From Sandaracinaceae bacterium (GTDB lineage Bacteria > Myxococcota_A > Polyangia > Polyangiales > Houyiibacteriaceae), in the NCBI GenBank assembly GCA_020633075.1, contig JACKEI010000002.1, positions 186,001 through 250,000 of the forward strand: a stretch of 64,000 bases of DNA. Direction: 5' to 3'. Numbering within the stretch: position 1 is the first letter of the stretch; every line of letters begins with the position of its first letter. The notes under the pieces were generated by a model. It had not been told where the DNA came from, searched no databases, and worked only from the letters and a program-made list of their open reading frames with translations. Positions 1-11,547 of the stretch are shown here, in pieces. A program made the position numbers and the translations under genes.

Positions 1-1
1 C

Positions 2-1354
2 ATCCACTTCATCGGCATCGGCGGTGTCGGCATGAGCGGCATCGCGGAGGTGTTGCTGGATTATGGCTTCGAGGTCACGGGCTCCGACCTGCGCATCAAC
101 GAGTACGCGGCGCGCCTGATCGAGAAGGGGGCCAAGGTGGCAACCGGTCACGCGGCGGTCAACGTCGCGAGCTCGGACGTGGTGGTGTTCTCGTCGGCGG
201 TGTCGCAGAAGAACCCCGAGGTCGTGGAGGCCCGCCGGCGCGGCGTGCCCGTCATCCCCCGCGCGGAGATGCTGGGTGAGCTGATGCGCCTCAAGGACGG
301 CATCGCCATCGCCGGTTCGCACGGCAAGACCACCACCACCTCGCTGGTCGCCACCGTGCTGCGTGACGCCGGGCTGGACCCCACCGTGGTCATCGGCGGC
401 AAGCTCAACGCGCTGGGCAGCGGCGCGTCCACGGGCGCCGGAGACCTGCTGGTGGCCGAGGCCGACGAGTCGGACGGGTCGTTCCTGCACCTGACGCCGG
501 GCATCGCGGTCATCACCAACATCGACCCCGAGCACCTGGACCACTACGGCTCGCTCGAGGCCGTCAAAGAGGCCTTCATCGGGTTCGCCAACCGCGTGCC
601 CTTCTACGGGCTGGTGGTGGCCTGCCTGGACCACCCCAACGTGCAGGACATCCTGCCGAACATCGACAAGCGCATCGTGACCTACGGGCTCGCGGCGCAG
701 GCCGACTACCGCGCGCGCAACCCCCGCTTCTCCGGGCTGGCCATGACCTTCTCCGTGCTGCGCCGGGGCGAGCCCCTGGGCGAGTTCGAGGTGCGCATGC
801 CCGGCATCCACAACGTGCTCAACGCGCTGGCCACCATCGCCGTGGCCGACGAGCTGGGCGTGCCCCACGACCAGCTGCGCGAGGCCCTGCGCACCTTCGG
901 CGGCGTGCAGCGACGCTTCACCATCGTGGGCGAGCACGAGGGCGTGACCATCGTGGACGACTACGGGCACCACCCCGCCGAGGTGCAGGTCACGCTGGAC
1001 GCCGCGCAGCGCGCCTATGGGCGGCGCATCGTCGTCGCCTTCCAGCCGCACCGCTACTCCCGCACCCGTGACTGCTTCCTGGACCTCACGCGCTGCTTCA
1101 ACCGCGCCGACGTGGTGCTGCTGACCGACGTCTACGCCGCCGGCGAGGACCCCATCCCCGGGGCAGACTCCGCCGCCTTGGCCGAAGCCATCCGCGCCCA
1201 CGGGCACCGCGACGTCACGTTGGTGCCAGACCGCGCCGACCTGGTGGACGCCCTGCGCGCGCGCATCCGCCCCGGCGACGTGGTGCTCACGCTGGGCGCG
1301 GGGGACATCACCAAGACCGGCCGCGAGCTGTTGGCTGCGCTGACGGCGGGCTGA
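2..1354 (+). CDS. murC: UDP-N-acetylmuramate--L-alanine ligase, 5' partial
   Basis: MurC adds L-alanine to UDP-MurNAc using ATP, a cytoplasmic step of peptidoglycan precursor synthesis. The frame is open from the window edge and reads IHFIGIGGVGMSGIAEVL, the usual MurC N-terminal nucleotide-binding glycine loop, so only a few residues are missing upstream. The Mur-ligase ATP loop GSHGKTTTT lies about 100 residues in, followed by the central-domain segment around EADESDGSF and the C-terminal domain with QPHRYSRT. The methionine at base 32 is internal and not the start. Its place in a dcw cluster fits ftsQ-ftsA-ftsZ further on, but an oppositely oriented restriction island begins 3 bases after its stop. 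No murB or ddl follows it, as would be usual in related genomes. Confidence 0.97.
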   Translation: MHFIGIGGVGMSGIAEVLLDYGFEVTGSDLRINEYAARLIEKGAKVATGHAAVNVASSDVVVFSSAVSQKNPEVVEARRRGVPVIPRAEMLGELMRLKDGIAIAGSHGKTTTTSLVATVLRDAGLDPTVVIGGKLNALGSGASTGAGDLLVAEADESDGSFLHLTPGIAVITNIDPEHLDHYGSLEAVKEAFIGFANRVPFYGLVVACLDHPNVQDILPNIDKRIVTYGLAAQADYRARNPRFSGLAMTFSVLRRGEPLGEFEVRMPGIHNVLNALATIAVADELGVPHDQLREALRTFGGVQRRFTIVGEHEGVTIVDDYGHHPAEVQVTLDAAQRAYGRRIVVAFQPHRYSRTRDCFLDLTRCFNRADVVLLTDVYAAGEDPIPGADSAALAEAIRAHGHRDVTLVPDRADLVDALRARIRPGDVVLTLGAGDITKTGRELLAALTAG

Positions 1355-1357
1355 CGC
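1345..1357 (+). repeat. Left copy of an imperfect 13-bp direct repeat at island edge
   Basis: GGCGGGCTGACGC covers the murC stop codon. A copy with one mismatch (GGCGGGCAGACGC) lies at 11458-11470, just outside the hsdM start. The two copies bracket the minus-strand island. It could be an insertion scar or chance similarity in GC-rich DNA. Confidence 0.35.
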
Positions 1358-2245
1358 CTAACGTCGCTGATCGGAGAGCCGTGACGTCAGCAGGGTGTCC
1401 CATCGCTCATCCAAGGCAGTCGCCGACCAAACGACGTTTGCACCGACGGTGCTCGCCACGAGATGAGTGACGGCGAACGCCTCGCGGGTCTGTTCGTCTT
1501 CCAACCCAAGCTCGCTCGCCCAAGTCGTTGGAGCAATCAACAAGAGGCGCTCGGGACTAAGGCAGACGGAGACAACCGAGATGGGTGATGTGCGCGCTGC
1601 CCACCCGACGGGTTCCTGGAGATTCGCGACGACGGGCTTGTCGGTGAGGAAGAGCGGTACGGTCGCGTCGATCCTGATCCACACCCAACGAGCGAGCCGA
1701 TCTGCCCAAGACCCATCTTCTCGCTCCGGCGCTGGCCGGTGACCGCTGAGGACGTCCTGGTGGATGTGGAATGGTGCCAAGATCCCTTCGTCGTTCGCGT
1801 GAAACTCGGCACGGAAGGCCTTGGCCAGCGCTGACTCTTCACTGAGCAGGTGCTTCAGATCCCCCAGTAACTCGTCGGCCGTCCGCGTGAAGTCGGAGAG
1901 TGCCTCAGGATGGCGACTTGGAAGGACCTGGAGGTACTCCGCGAAGGAGCGCTTCGTTTCGTAGGTCAGCGGGGTCATAGGGTCCCCAGAACGCAGAACG
2001 TCGCAAGTGATGCCCCATTGGTTCTCCAGCCGCGCGTAGTGGTCCTCTACCATGAGCGGGCGCCCGGAACGGGCTGGGGCACGCAGTCGATTCAGGTCGG
2101 TCTCGAATCCCGTCCACTTCGGAACTCGCGAACTCCGGGCAATCTTGCTGTCGAAGCGCTTGTGAAGTTGAAGCCTGCCATCTCCGGCCCATGCCTTTAG
2201 GTGGAACTCAGGCACATAGTGATGTCTGCGACTTTCCTGCTTCAT
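1358..2245 (-). CDS. DUF4238 domain protein
   Basis: The protein has 295 residues from the chosen ATG at 2245, which has a GGAAG just upstream; an in-frame start 12 codons earlier (2281) adds a poorly conserved Arg-rich leader. The N-terminus has RRHHYVPEFHLKAW, the hallmark HHYVPxFxLxxF motif of DUF4238. The middle carries a helical stretch with many acidic residues, and the C-terminal part has FLTDKPVVANL. The family's biochemical function is not established. It is the last gene of the minus-strand restriction island, about 100 bases after the metallopeptidase gene, so an accessory defence role is an inference from position only. Its stop lies 3 bases from the murC stop (convergent). Confidence 0.8.
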   Translation of the reverse strand: MKQESRRHHYVPEFHLKAWAGDGRLQLHKRFDSKIARSSRVPKWTGFETDLNRLRAPARSGRPLMVEDHYARLENQWGITCDVLRSGDPMTPLTYETKRSFAEYLQVLPSRHPEALSDFTRTADELLGDLKHLLSEESALAKAFRAEFHANDEGILAPFHIHQDVLSGHRPAPEREDGSWADRLARWVWIRIDATVPLFLTDKPVVANLQEPVGWAARTSPISVVSVCLSPERLLLIAPTTWASELGLEDEQTREAFAVTHLVASTVGANVVWSATALDERWDTLLTSRLSDQRR

Positions 2246-2348
2246 CTTCCGTTCAGGCCCGTCCCTACGTGGATGCCGCATGTCCAGTGCACGGAGCGGT
2301 TGGCAGCCGTCGGGTGACGCGGTGCTGCCTGAGACGCGGCGTCACACG

Positions 2349-3077
2349 TCACCACACCATCCCCCCGCCGGCCTTCCGCAGCGCCTCCCGCCGCTCCTCG
2401 TAGTCGGGCATGACGCGCCCCAGCAGCGCCCAGAAGGCGCGCCCGTGGTCGTCGTGCGCGAGGTGGGCCAGCTCATGGGCCACGACGTAGTCCACGAGCT
2501 TCCTGGGGGCCTGGATGATGCGCCAGTTCAGGCGGATGTTGCCGGCGGCGTCGCAGCTGCCCCAGCGCTTCTGGGGTTCGCGGATGAGCAGGGCCTTGGG
2601 CTGTACGCCCAGCTTGGCGGACCACTCGGCAAGGCGCTCAGGGAGGCGCTCGACCGCGTGGGCGCGGTACCAGTCTTCGAGCAGCGAGCGCACGAGCGCA
2701 CGGCGGGCCTCGTCCGCTACGCCGCGCGGGACCGTGGCCTCGAGGTAGCCGGCGACGAGCTTCACGCCGGGGTCGGCGCCAGCGCGCACGCGCAGGCGGT
2801 GTTGGCGGCCCAGGTAGAGGAACGTCTCACCGCTCACGAACTCGCGCGGGGTGGGCTTGGGCGGCACGTCGGCGACGCGGCGCTGGCGCTCCACAATCCA
2901 CGCGGCCTTCTTGCGGACCAGGCTGGCGATGCGCTCGTCGGCGACGGCCGGCGGGGCCACGATGTGCACGCTCCCGTCCGGCTCGACGCGGATGGCGAGG
3001 GTCTTCTTGCGGGCGCTGCGGGTGACGCTGTACGCGATGTGCGTGCGGCCCCACTGGAGCTCGGCGTGGGCGGTCAC
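2349..3077 (-). CDS. YgjP/DUF45-like M48-type metallopeptidase
   Basis: The 242-residue protein contains HELAHLAHDDHG near residues 206-217. The HExxH zinc motif with a following His matches the YgjP-like (DUF45/WLM-related) putative metallopeptidase family. The KRWGSC block upstream of the motif is also typical. The GTG start at 3077 is preceded by a GAGGGG-type ribosome site inside the end of hsdR, and the hsdR stop is only 2 bases upstream, so the two are almost certainly co-translated. Members of this family often sit directly after hsdR in Type I restriction operons; what they cleave there is not known. No signal peptide or membrane segment is visible, so it should be cytoplasmic. Confidence 0.88.
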   Translation of the reverse strand: MTAHAELQWGRTHIAYSVTRSARKKTLAIRVEPDGSVHIVAPPAVADERIASLVRKKAAWIVERQRRVADVPPKPTPREFVSGETFLYLGRQHRLRVRAGADPGVKLVAGYLEATVPRGVADEARRALVRSLLEDWYRAHAVERLPERLAEWSAKLGVQPKALLIREPQKRWGSCDAAGNIRLNWRIIQAPRKLVDYVVAHELAHLAHDDHGRAFWALLGRVMPDYEERREALRKAGGGMVW

Positions 3078-3079
3078 GG

Positions 3080-6124
<3,045 letters not shown>

Positions 6125-6267
6125 CGGGGGCAACCCCTCCGCTTATGTGCGCTGCGTCCCTGGTGCTCTGCATCGGAGGGAGCATAGTCGGAACCTCCAC
6201 GCGGGACCACGGTGTTTGCCCCGACGTCCTCCAGGTGCCCCTCGTCTCGGCTCGGCACGCAATCCGG

Positions 6268-6678
6268 CTACGGCTTCGAGCGCCTGACTCCGCGGGATGA
6301 CACCCGGAGGATGAAGGGGGGCTTGGCCGCCTGGAGGTGGCCGCGAATCGCTCCGATGTGCTTCTCCAGCAGCGTCTCGAGGCCCGCGGTGCTCAGGCGC
6401 TCGTTGAAGACGACCAGCACGCCGTCGTGCTTCCACACCTCTTCGCACTCGGCTTTGCAGCGGAGGATTTGGCTGTCGCTCGTGCAGATGACCCAGCCCT
6501 CCATCGCGCACTGCGGCAACCATTCCGTGTCGGGCGTGCCATCGTCATACACTGCGGCGTGTGCCCGGAAAGCCTCACCGTCGAGGGCGAGTGTCGCACA
6601 GAACTCGACGATCCGACGCCCTCCCAAGCACGCATCAAAGTGGAACTTGTACGGCGGGCCGGGGTGCCTACGCGGCAT
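6268..6678 (-). CDS. PIN-like (VapC45-type) putative toxin
   Basis: The protein has 136 residues. Near the N-terminus it has FHFDACLGGRRI, and later EGWVICTSDSQI, where the TSD triad resembles the PIN-domain second acidic motif. The pattern and the partner gene match the VapC45-like PIN subfamily, predicted RNases acting as toxins in type II toxin-antitoxin systems. Its start overlaps the end of the upstream DUF433 gene by 11 bases, which suggests translational coupling. The final 20 residues are basic. The acidic residues look preserved, so activity is plausible, but the family call rests on a few motifs. Confidence 0.65.
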   Translation of the reverse strand: MPRRHPGPPYKFHFDACLGGRRIVEFCATLALDGEAFRAHAAVYDDGTPDTEWLPQCAMEGWVICTSDSQILRCKAECEEVWKHDGVLVVFNERLSTAGLETLLEKHIGAIRGHLQAAKPPFILRVSSRGVRRSKP

Positions 6679-7321
6679 TCCGCTTCTGCCGTGGGAGGGC
6701 GTCGTAGACCTTCACGGCTTCACGCACCTTGGCGGTCTTCAAGTCGTAGTCCTTGGCCAGCTCGGCGAACGACTCGCCCTGCCGGTGACGCTTCGACAGG
6801 GTGAACAGCGGCACGCTGGTCCCCTCGAGAAACGGCTCCCCAAAGCGATAGCGCGGGTCCACGCGGATGAGGCTGCGCCGCGGGTCGAGCCAGATGCTAC
6901 TGGCGAGTCCGTTCTCGTACGCGATCGACCGCAGCGCGTCCTCGAAAGCCTTGCGGATGACGATCTGGCCGCGCGGGTCGATGACATCCACCAGAGTGCC
7001 GTCGTCGTCGAAGAGGATGGCCGACCCCGAGGTCTTCAGCCGCTCCGAGATCAGCGGCCGCTCCTCGTCGAACCGGTCCTGCAGGAAGTCGATCATCCTT
7101 CGCAGAGTCGGCACCCGCTCCCGCTCGCGCAGCGCGTTCAGGACCCTCGCCTCCACCACGTTCGCGAACGACCACTGGTTGCGACCGTCAGGGATGGCGA
7201 GGAGCGCGTCCTTGCCGCGCCCCCACCTGCACAGCGTCGTGTACGGCACCTCGGTGAGGGGGACGACCTCTCGGATGGAGTACCGCGGGCGGTGCAGTAG
7301 TTCGTGCTGCTCGCTGCTCAT
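6668..7321 (-). CDS. DUF433/MerR-like HTH antitoxin (VapB45-type)
   Basis: The 217-residue protein has two parts. Residues about 14-70 (YSIREVVPLTEVPYTTLCRW and following) look like a MerR-type winged helix-turn-helix that would bind DNA. Residues about 155-210 (RYRFGEPFLEGTSVP then FAELAKDYDL) match the DUF433 fold found in VapB45 antitoxins. Its 3' end overlaps the PIN-like toxin gene by 11 bases, the standard antitoxin-then-toxin order. It probably represses its own promoter, which should lie in the 266 bases upstream (7322-7587), although no clear operator was seen there. The pair is located between hsdS and hsdR and may stabilise the restriction locus. Confidence 0.72.
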   Translation of the reverse strand: MSSEQHELLHRPRYSIREVVPLTEVPYTTLCRWGRGKDALLAIPDGRNQWSFANVVEARVLNALRERERVPTLRRMIDFLQDRFDEERPLISERLKTSGSAILFDDDGTLVDVIDPRGQIVIRKAFEDALRSIAYENGLASSIWLDPRRSLIRVDPRYRFGEPFLEGTSVPLFTLSKRHRQGESFAELAKDYDLKTAKVREAVKVYDALPRQKRNAA

Positions 7322-7587
7322 GACGACGCCCGCAGTGTGTCACAGCCGGGACTGGGCTTCCACGCCCTTCCTCGGGTGTCAGATGGTGCTGGGCCACCGA
7401 AGAAGCCCTCGCATGCCGAATGGGGCTCAAGGCGAAACGCGGCGCCCCGGTGCATACCGCAGCGCCGCGCCGACCGAGCGTTCCCAGTCCGTTCGCCAGC
7501 CTCACGCCCGAGGGCCGCGACGTCAAGCACCTGGACCACCGTTGGGCCGACGCACGGGCGCGGCATTCGCCACCCGTGCAGGCGCGC

Positions 7588-8136
7588 CTACCTATTGGGA
7601 ACGCATCCGAAGACCTCCCGAGTCACCGTCAGCCCCGCGTCGGATGTGACACGGAACCAGACCGCCTCTGGCCTTGCAGGGTGGCGCTCCACGGGTCCGT
7701 TCGCTGGAAACACTGTCCGAGGACCGCGCGCCGTGTCGATCCAGATGTACAGGTCGATGAGCCAGCGGTCCTCGCGGATGCGCCCCTCCGCGATGCGCTT
7801 CGATGCTGTGTTGATCACGTACCCAGACGTCTCCGAGCCGTAGGTCTGATGACCCGTGACCGCCTCCTCGAGATCCAGCACGTCCGCCATGGTGCCCTCG
7901 TTGACGAACACGAGGACCTTCGGCTCCGCGTAGCGCCGGAGCTGCTTCGCGGCCTTGTGGATGTGGCTCGCGACCCGTGCGGGTGCGTTGTCCTTCCGGG
8001 TACCGGACCACGAGTGCGCGCTCGGCCTCTCGACCGTCCAGCCCGAGGCCTCCGAAATGACCGAGGCCTTGAGCGTCTTCACCTCCAGCACCGCGACGCG
8101 AGCACCCCGCGAGAGAAGTTCGTAGTCCGGCGTCAT
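7588..8136 (-). CDS. Putative PD-(D/E)xK-type nuclease, N-terminus uncertain
   Basis: From the first ATG (8136) the product has 182 residues and begins TPDYELLSRGARVAVLEVKTLK, where PDY...EVK fits a PD-(D/E)xK nuclease core. The frame stays open upstream to the hsdS stop at 8239-8241 and encodes plausible protein there (EGLVRTLLRDRCGADLRRLPE), so the gene seems to start earlier. No ATG, GTG or TTG exists in that stretch. An ATA codon at 8229 sits where a start would be expected, giving a 213-residue protein. Either a rare start is used, the start codon has been lost, or the piece is read only as an hsdS extension. No closer family is recognised. It follows hsdS and probably belongs to the same transcript. 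Confidence 0.6.
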   Translation of the reverse strand: MTPDYELLSRGARVAVLEVKTLKASVISEASGWTVERPSAHSWSGTRKDNAPARVASHIHKAAKQLRRYAEPKVLVFVNEGTMADVLDLEEAVTGHQTYGSETSGYVINTASKRIAEGRIREDRWLIDLYIWIDTARGPRTVFPANGPVERHPARPEAVWFRVTSDAGLTVTREVFGCVPNR

Positions 8137-8238
8137 CTCGGTCGACTCCGGAAGCCGTCTCAGGTCTGCGCCGCAGCGGTCCCGTAGGAGTGTGCGTACG
8201 AGGCCTTCCTGGGGTGACTCGGCTGCTATGGTGTGGAA

Positions 8239-9528
8239 CTACGCGGGCTGAGCAGGCTCTTCAGACGGATCCGAGGCGACGCGGAGGTCGCCGGAGAGGA
8301 GGGCAGAGGAGAGGGCGGACTTCAGCCCAAGCAAGCGGTGCATCTCCTGTCGTTCACGCTCGGCGCGCGCATCAGCGGCGCGACACGCTTCGGTGATGGC
8401 CCACTGCTCTTCGAGAGGCGGAAGGGGAAGTCGGATATCTCGCAGCGTCGACGACGTAATCACAGGACGGCCGCCAGATCCAACCAGCATTTCGATCTGG
8501 CGCACTACGAGCGGAGACAGTGTCAGTAGGTACATCAAGAAGGCGGCCGTCGCTCGGTCGGGCGATAGCCGGACGCGCGTGAGGTTCGACGAGATCAGCC
8601 AGCCCACCTCGTCAGCGCTGATCGCTGCGCATCGCCCAATGTCCGCCACCCGCGAGAAGACCAAGTCGTTCTCTTGCACCTCATACTCAGAAAGTTCGCG
8701 CGCCTTGCGATCCCCGACGTAGAACAGGCCATCATGAAGGATACGACCTTCGCCCAGCGACTGGATCGTCAGGACCGGAGTCCCCGCAGGGAGGAAGTCC
8801 TTGGTCTTTAGAGACGACCCGAACGGCCCGGACCGAACCACTTGCGCACCTGGCAGCCCGAGGTCCCCGATCTGCACGATCGACCACCCCTCCGGGATCT
8901 CCCCGATCTCGGTCTGCTTGAAGCGCGTGTGCCGGCCGGGCATCCCGCGGGTCAGCAGCTCCTGCATCATCGCCTTCTTCACGACCTGGAGCTGCGCGAT
9001 GACAGCCTCGGTCTTCTCGATGGTCTCGTCGACCGAGGAGAGGATGGCGGCGATCTTGCGCTGCTCGGGGAGGGGGGGGAGCAGGAGAGGCAGTTCGCGA
9101 ATCTTCGCCTTGTTGAGCGTCTTTCCCTTCACAGCATCGTCTGCGACACCTAGCGATGCTGCCGTGGGCGCCGCGTAGTAGAGGAACTCTGTATCGATTG
9201 CACCAAACGGTACGAGCGCGGCGATCGCCTCGTTGGTGAACAGAGACACCGACGCGAAGGCGACCCGCCCGATGGTGAGCTTGAAGCTCATTAGTACGGT
9301 ACCTGGGTCAACAGCCTTCACGTTCGACCGGGCAACTCCTTCGTCCGTGATGGCCTCGGCCGTAGCGGAAACGAAACGCCCACGAAGATCCGAGATCGCA
9401 GCCCACGGGTGGCCGGGTTCGTCGCCGGTAGCCCAGTACGACGCCACCCGTCGCGAAGGTGTCCCACCGATTCGCACGTCGATTTCGTCTCCCAGCCGCG
9501 CTGTTCGCCACCCTTCAGGCGTCGCCAT
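8239..9528 (-). CDS. hsdS: Type I restriction enzyme specificity subunit
   Basis: HsdS recognises the bipartite DNA target for both methylation and restriction. The 429-residue protein has the normal two-domain layout. The first target-recognition domain starts near TPEGWRTARLGD, and the first conserved spacer helix has LPPLPEQRKIAAIL. The second target domain starts near IPEGWSIVQIGD, and the second spacer helix has LPPLEEQWAI. The ATG at 9528 has an AGGAG seven bases upstream; a TTG two codons earlier is less likely. It overlaps the end of hsdM by 14 bases. The two target domains differ from each other, as expected for an asymmetric recognition sequence. The TAG stop is followed in the same frame by the nuclease ORF. 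Confidence 0.96.
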   Translation of the reverse strand: MATPEGWRTARLGDEIDVRIGGTPSRRVASYWATGDEPGHPWAAISDLRGRFVSATAEAITDEGVARSNVKAVDPGTVLMSFKLTIGRVAFASVSLFTNEAIAALVPFGAIDTEFLYYAAPTAASLGVADDAVKGKTLNKAKIRELPLLLPPLPEQRKIAAILSSVDETIEKTEAVIAQLQVVKKAMMQELLTRGMPGRHTRFKQTEIGEIPEGWSIVQIGDLGLPGAQVVRSGPFGSSLKTKDFLPAGTPVLTIQSLGEGRILHDGLFYVGDRKARELSEYEVQENDLVFSRVADIGRCAAISADEVGWLISSNLTRVRLSPDRATAAFLMYLLTLSPLVVRQIEMLVGSGGRPVITSSTLRDIRLPLPPLEEQWAITEACRAADARAERERQEMHRLLGLKSALSSALLSGDLRVASDPSEEPAQPA

Positions 9529-11455
9529 ACCCAAGCTCCTCCAAGAACCGGTCCATCACGGCCTTCGCCTCGTCGCGCGCCTGCTCAGCCTCGCGCAGCG
9601 CGCGCACCGCGTCACCCACGTCGACCTTCTCCTGCGCTTCGGCCGTCTCGACGTAGCGGCTGATGTTGAGGTTGAAGTCGTTCTTGGCGACCTCCTCGAG
9701 GGGGACGACGCGCGCATAGCGCTCAACGTCCGCGTAGGCCTTCACGGTGGCGGTGACCTTGGCCACGTCCTCGGGGCGCAGGAAGTTCTGGGCTGAGCCC
9801 TCGCGGTACTCGCGTGACGCCTCCACGAAAAGCACCTTGCCCTTGCGCGCCTTGGGCTTGTTTCGGTTCAGCAGCAGGACGGCAGCCGGGATGCCTGTGC
9901 CGTAGAAGAGGTTCGAGGGCAGGCCGATGACCGCCTCGACGAGGTCCTCTTCGAGCATGCCCTGGCGGATGGTGCCCTCGCTGCCCCCGCGGAAGAGCAC
10001 GCCGTGGGGCATGACCACGGCGGCCCGCCCCTGAGCGTTGAGGGTGGCCACCATGTGCTGCACGAAGGCGAAGTCGCCCTTGGACTTCGGCGGGAGACCG
10101 AAGCGGAAGCGCCCATGGGGGTCGTGGCCGGCCTCCTCGATGCCCCAGCTGTCCAGGCTGAAGGGCGGGTTGGCGATGACGCGGTCGAAGCGCATGAGCT
10201 CGCCGGACTCGAGCAGCTTGGGGTCGCGGAGCGTGTCGCCCTTCTCGATGCGCGCGTCGGGGAAGCCGTGCAGCAGCATGTTCATCTTGCAAATGGCCCA
10301 CGTGCCGAGGTTCTTCTCCTGGCCGCAGAGGCTGAAGTTCTTGGCCTGCCCGCCGTGGTCCACGATGTAGTGCGCGCTCTGCACCAGCATGCCGCCCGAG
10401 CCGCAGGTGGGGTCGCAGATGCGCATGCCTTCGGCGGGCTCCAGCAGCTCGACCAGCAGCCGCACCACCTGGCTGGGAGTGTAGAACTCGCCGCCCTTCT
10501 TGCCCGCGTCGTCCGCGAACTTCTCGATGAGGTACTCGTACGCGCGCCCCAGCATGTCGGGCTCGGAGAGCGAGCTGTTCTTGAGGTCCACCTGCGCGAA
10601 GTGCTGCACCAGCTTGTGCAGCGTGGTGTCGCGCTGCTTGGTGTCGCCCAGCTTGTTCTGGTCGTTGTAGTCGACCCCGCCCAAGACCCCTTCGAGGGAC
10701 TTGCTGTTCGCGTCCTCGAGGCGCGCCGAAGCGATGTTCAGGACTTCGCCGATGTTGGTGGTGGCCTTCTGAATGTGTGACCAACGAGCCTCCTTGGGCA
10801 CGAAGAACTGGTGCTCGTCCGGGTCCTCGGTGTCGATGCCCTCCTTGGCGAGCTCGGCGCACTCCTCGTCGAAGCGGTCGGACAGGCGCTTCAGAAAGAG
10901 CAGCCCGAAGATGAAGCTCTTGTAGTCGGAGCTGTCGATGGACCCGCGCAGGATGTCCGCCGCGGCCCAGAGGTAGCCCTCTAGCTGCTCGCGGGTGAGC
11001 TTGCCGGCCCGTTGGGCGTCCTGCACCTGCCGCGCGATCTCGTCGGCGCTAGGGGCCTTGTTGGTCTGCGCCTTGGGAGCGCCCTCGGCCTTTGCGCCGG
11101 CGCTCTTGGGCGGACGCCCCCGGCGGGGCTTGGCGGGCTCCGTGGAGCCGCCGTCGAACGCGAGCTGCGCCTGAGCCGAGCGCTGGGCAGGCACCTTCAC
11201 GCCCGCCAGCCGGTCGATGATCTCGGCCTTCTCGCGGCCCGAGTCGTCCAGGTCGAGCAGCCGGCAGAGCTCCTTCAGCCGGTCGCGCTTGAAGTCCCCG
11301 AGGATGGAGCTGAGCGACACGCGCTTGGACGCTGCCAGGACCTCGATGGCGGGGTCCTTGGCGCGCCGGTCGGCGACCTCGAGGCCGAAGGTGTCGACGG
11401 CCGAGAGAAGCTCGTCGCGGGTGAGGTGGGAGAGGATGTCGCGCTTGCGTGTCAT
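9515..11455 (-). CDS. hsdM: Type I restriction enzyme methylase subunit with SAP/AT-hook-like N-terminal extension
   Basis: HsdM is the N6-adenine DNA methyltransferase of the complex. The 646-residue product carries the AdoMet-binding motif DPTCGSGG at 348-355 and the adenine-methylase motif NPPF at 429-432. Helical HsdM N-terminal bundle features appear around 150-320 and YTPSQVVRLLVELL just before the catalytic domain. The first 140 residues are additional to the usual ~500-residue enzyme. They contain a SAP-like helix pair (KELCRLLDLDDSGREKAEII, about 61-80) and an AT-hook-like RRGRPPK at 111-117, both DNA-binding features. The frame extends far upstream through ftsQ in antisense, but ATG 11455 is chosen because homology-like sequence begins there. 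It is the first gene of the minus-strand operon. Confidence 0.94.
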   Translation of the reverse strand: MTRKRDILSHLTRDELLSAVDTFGLEVADRRAKDPAIEVLAASKRVSLSSILGDFKRDRLKELCRLLDLDDSGREKAEIIDRLAGVKVPAQRSAQAQLAFDGGSTEPAKPRRGRPPKSAGAKAEGAPKAQTNKAPSADEIARQVQDAQRAGKLTREQLEGYLWAAADILRGSIDSSDYKSFIFGLLFLKRLSDRFDEECAELAKEGIDTEDPDEHQFFVPKEARWSHIQKATTNIGEVLNIASARLEDANSKSLEGVLGGVDYNDQNKLGDTKQRDTTLHKLVQHFAQVDLKNSSLSEPDMLGRAYEYLIEKFADDAGKKGGEFYTPSQVVRLLVELLEPAEGMRICDPTCGSGGMLVQSAHYIVDHGGQAKNFSLCGQEKNLGTWAICKMNMLLHGFPDARIEKGDTLRDPKLLESGELMRFDRVIANPPFSLDSWGIEEAGHDPHGRFRFGLPPKSKGDFAFVQHMVATLNAQGRAAVVMPHGVLFRGGSEGTIRQGMLEEDLVEAVIGLPSNLFYGTGIPAAVLLLNRNKPKARKGKVLFVEASREYREGSAQNFLRPEDVAKVTATVKAYADVERYARVVPLEEVAKNDFNLNISRYVETAEAQEKVDVGDAVRALREAEQARDEAKAVMDRFLEELGYGDA

Positions 11456-11457
11456 GA

Positions 11458-11470
11458 GGCGGGCAGACGC
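11458..11470 (+). repeat. Right copy of the imperfect 13-bp direct repeat
   Basis: GGCGGGCAGACGC differs at one base from 1345-1357. It lies just upstream of the hsdM start, so the two copies flank the minus-strand island almost exactly. Confidence 0.35.
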
Positions 11471-11513
11471 TAGCGCACGAGCCAAGGACGAGGGAGACAA
11501 TCGAACTCGCCCA

Positions 11514-11547
11514 AGCGGCCAGCGCAGCCGCTCCCCGGACTCAGTCC
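11514..11547. repeat. Two adjacent inverted repeats between hsdM and ftsQ
   Basis: AGCGGC (11514-11519) pairs with GCCGCT (11527-11532) around a 7-base loop. It is followed directly by the perfect palindrome GGACT-C-AGTCC at 11537-11547. Both are in the 189-base divergent gap between hsdM and ftsQ, where the promoters of both directions must lie. They could be an operator or an RNA hairpin; no known site is recognised. Confidence 0.4.

Noticed and set aside
7322..7587. A hidden gene between the antitoxin and nuclease ORFs
   Set aside because: All frames with reasonable length are shadows or Arg/Pro-rich without a start or motifs; it is treated as a promoter region.
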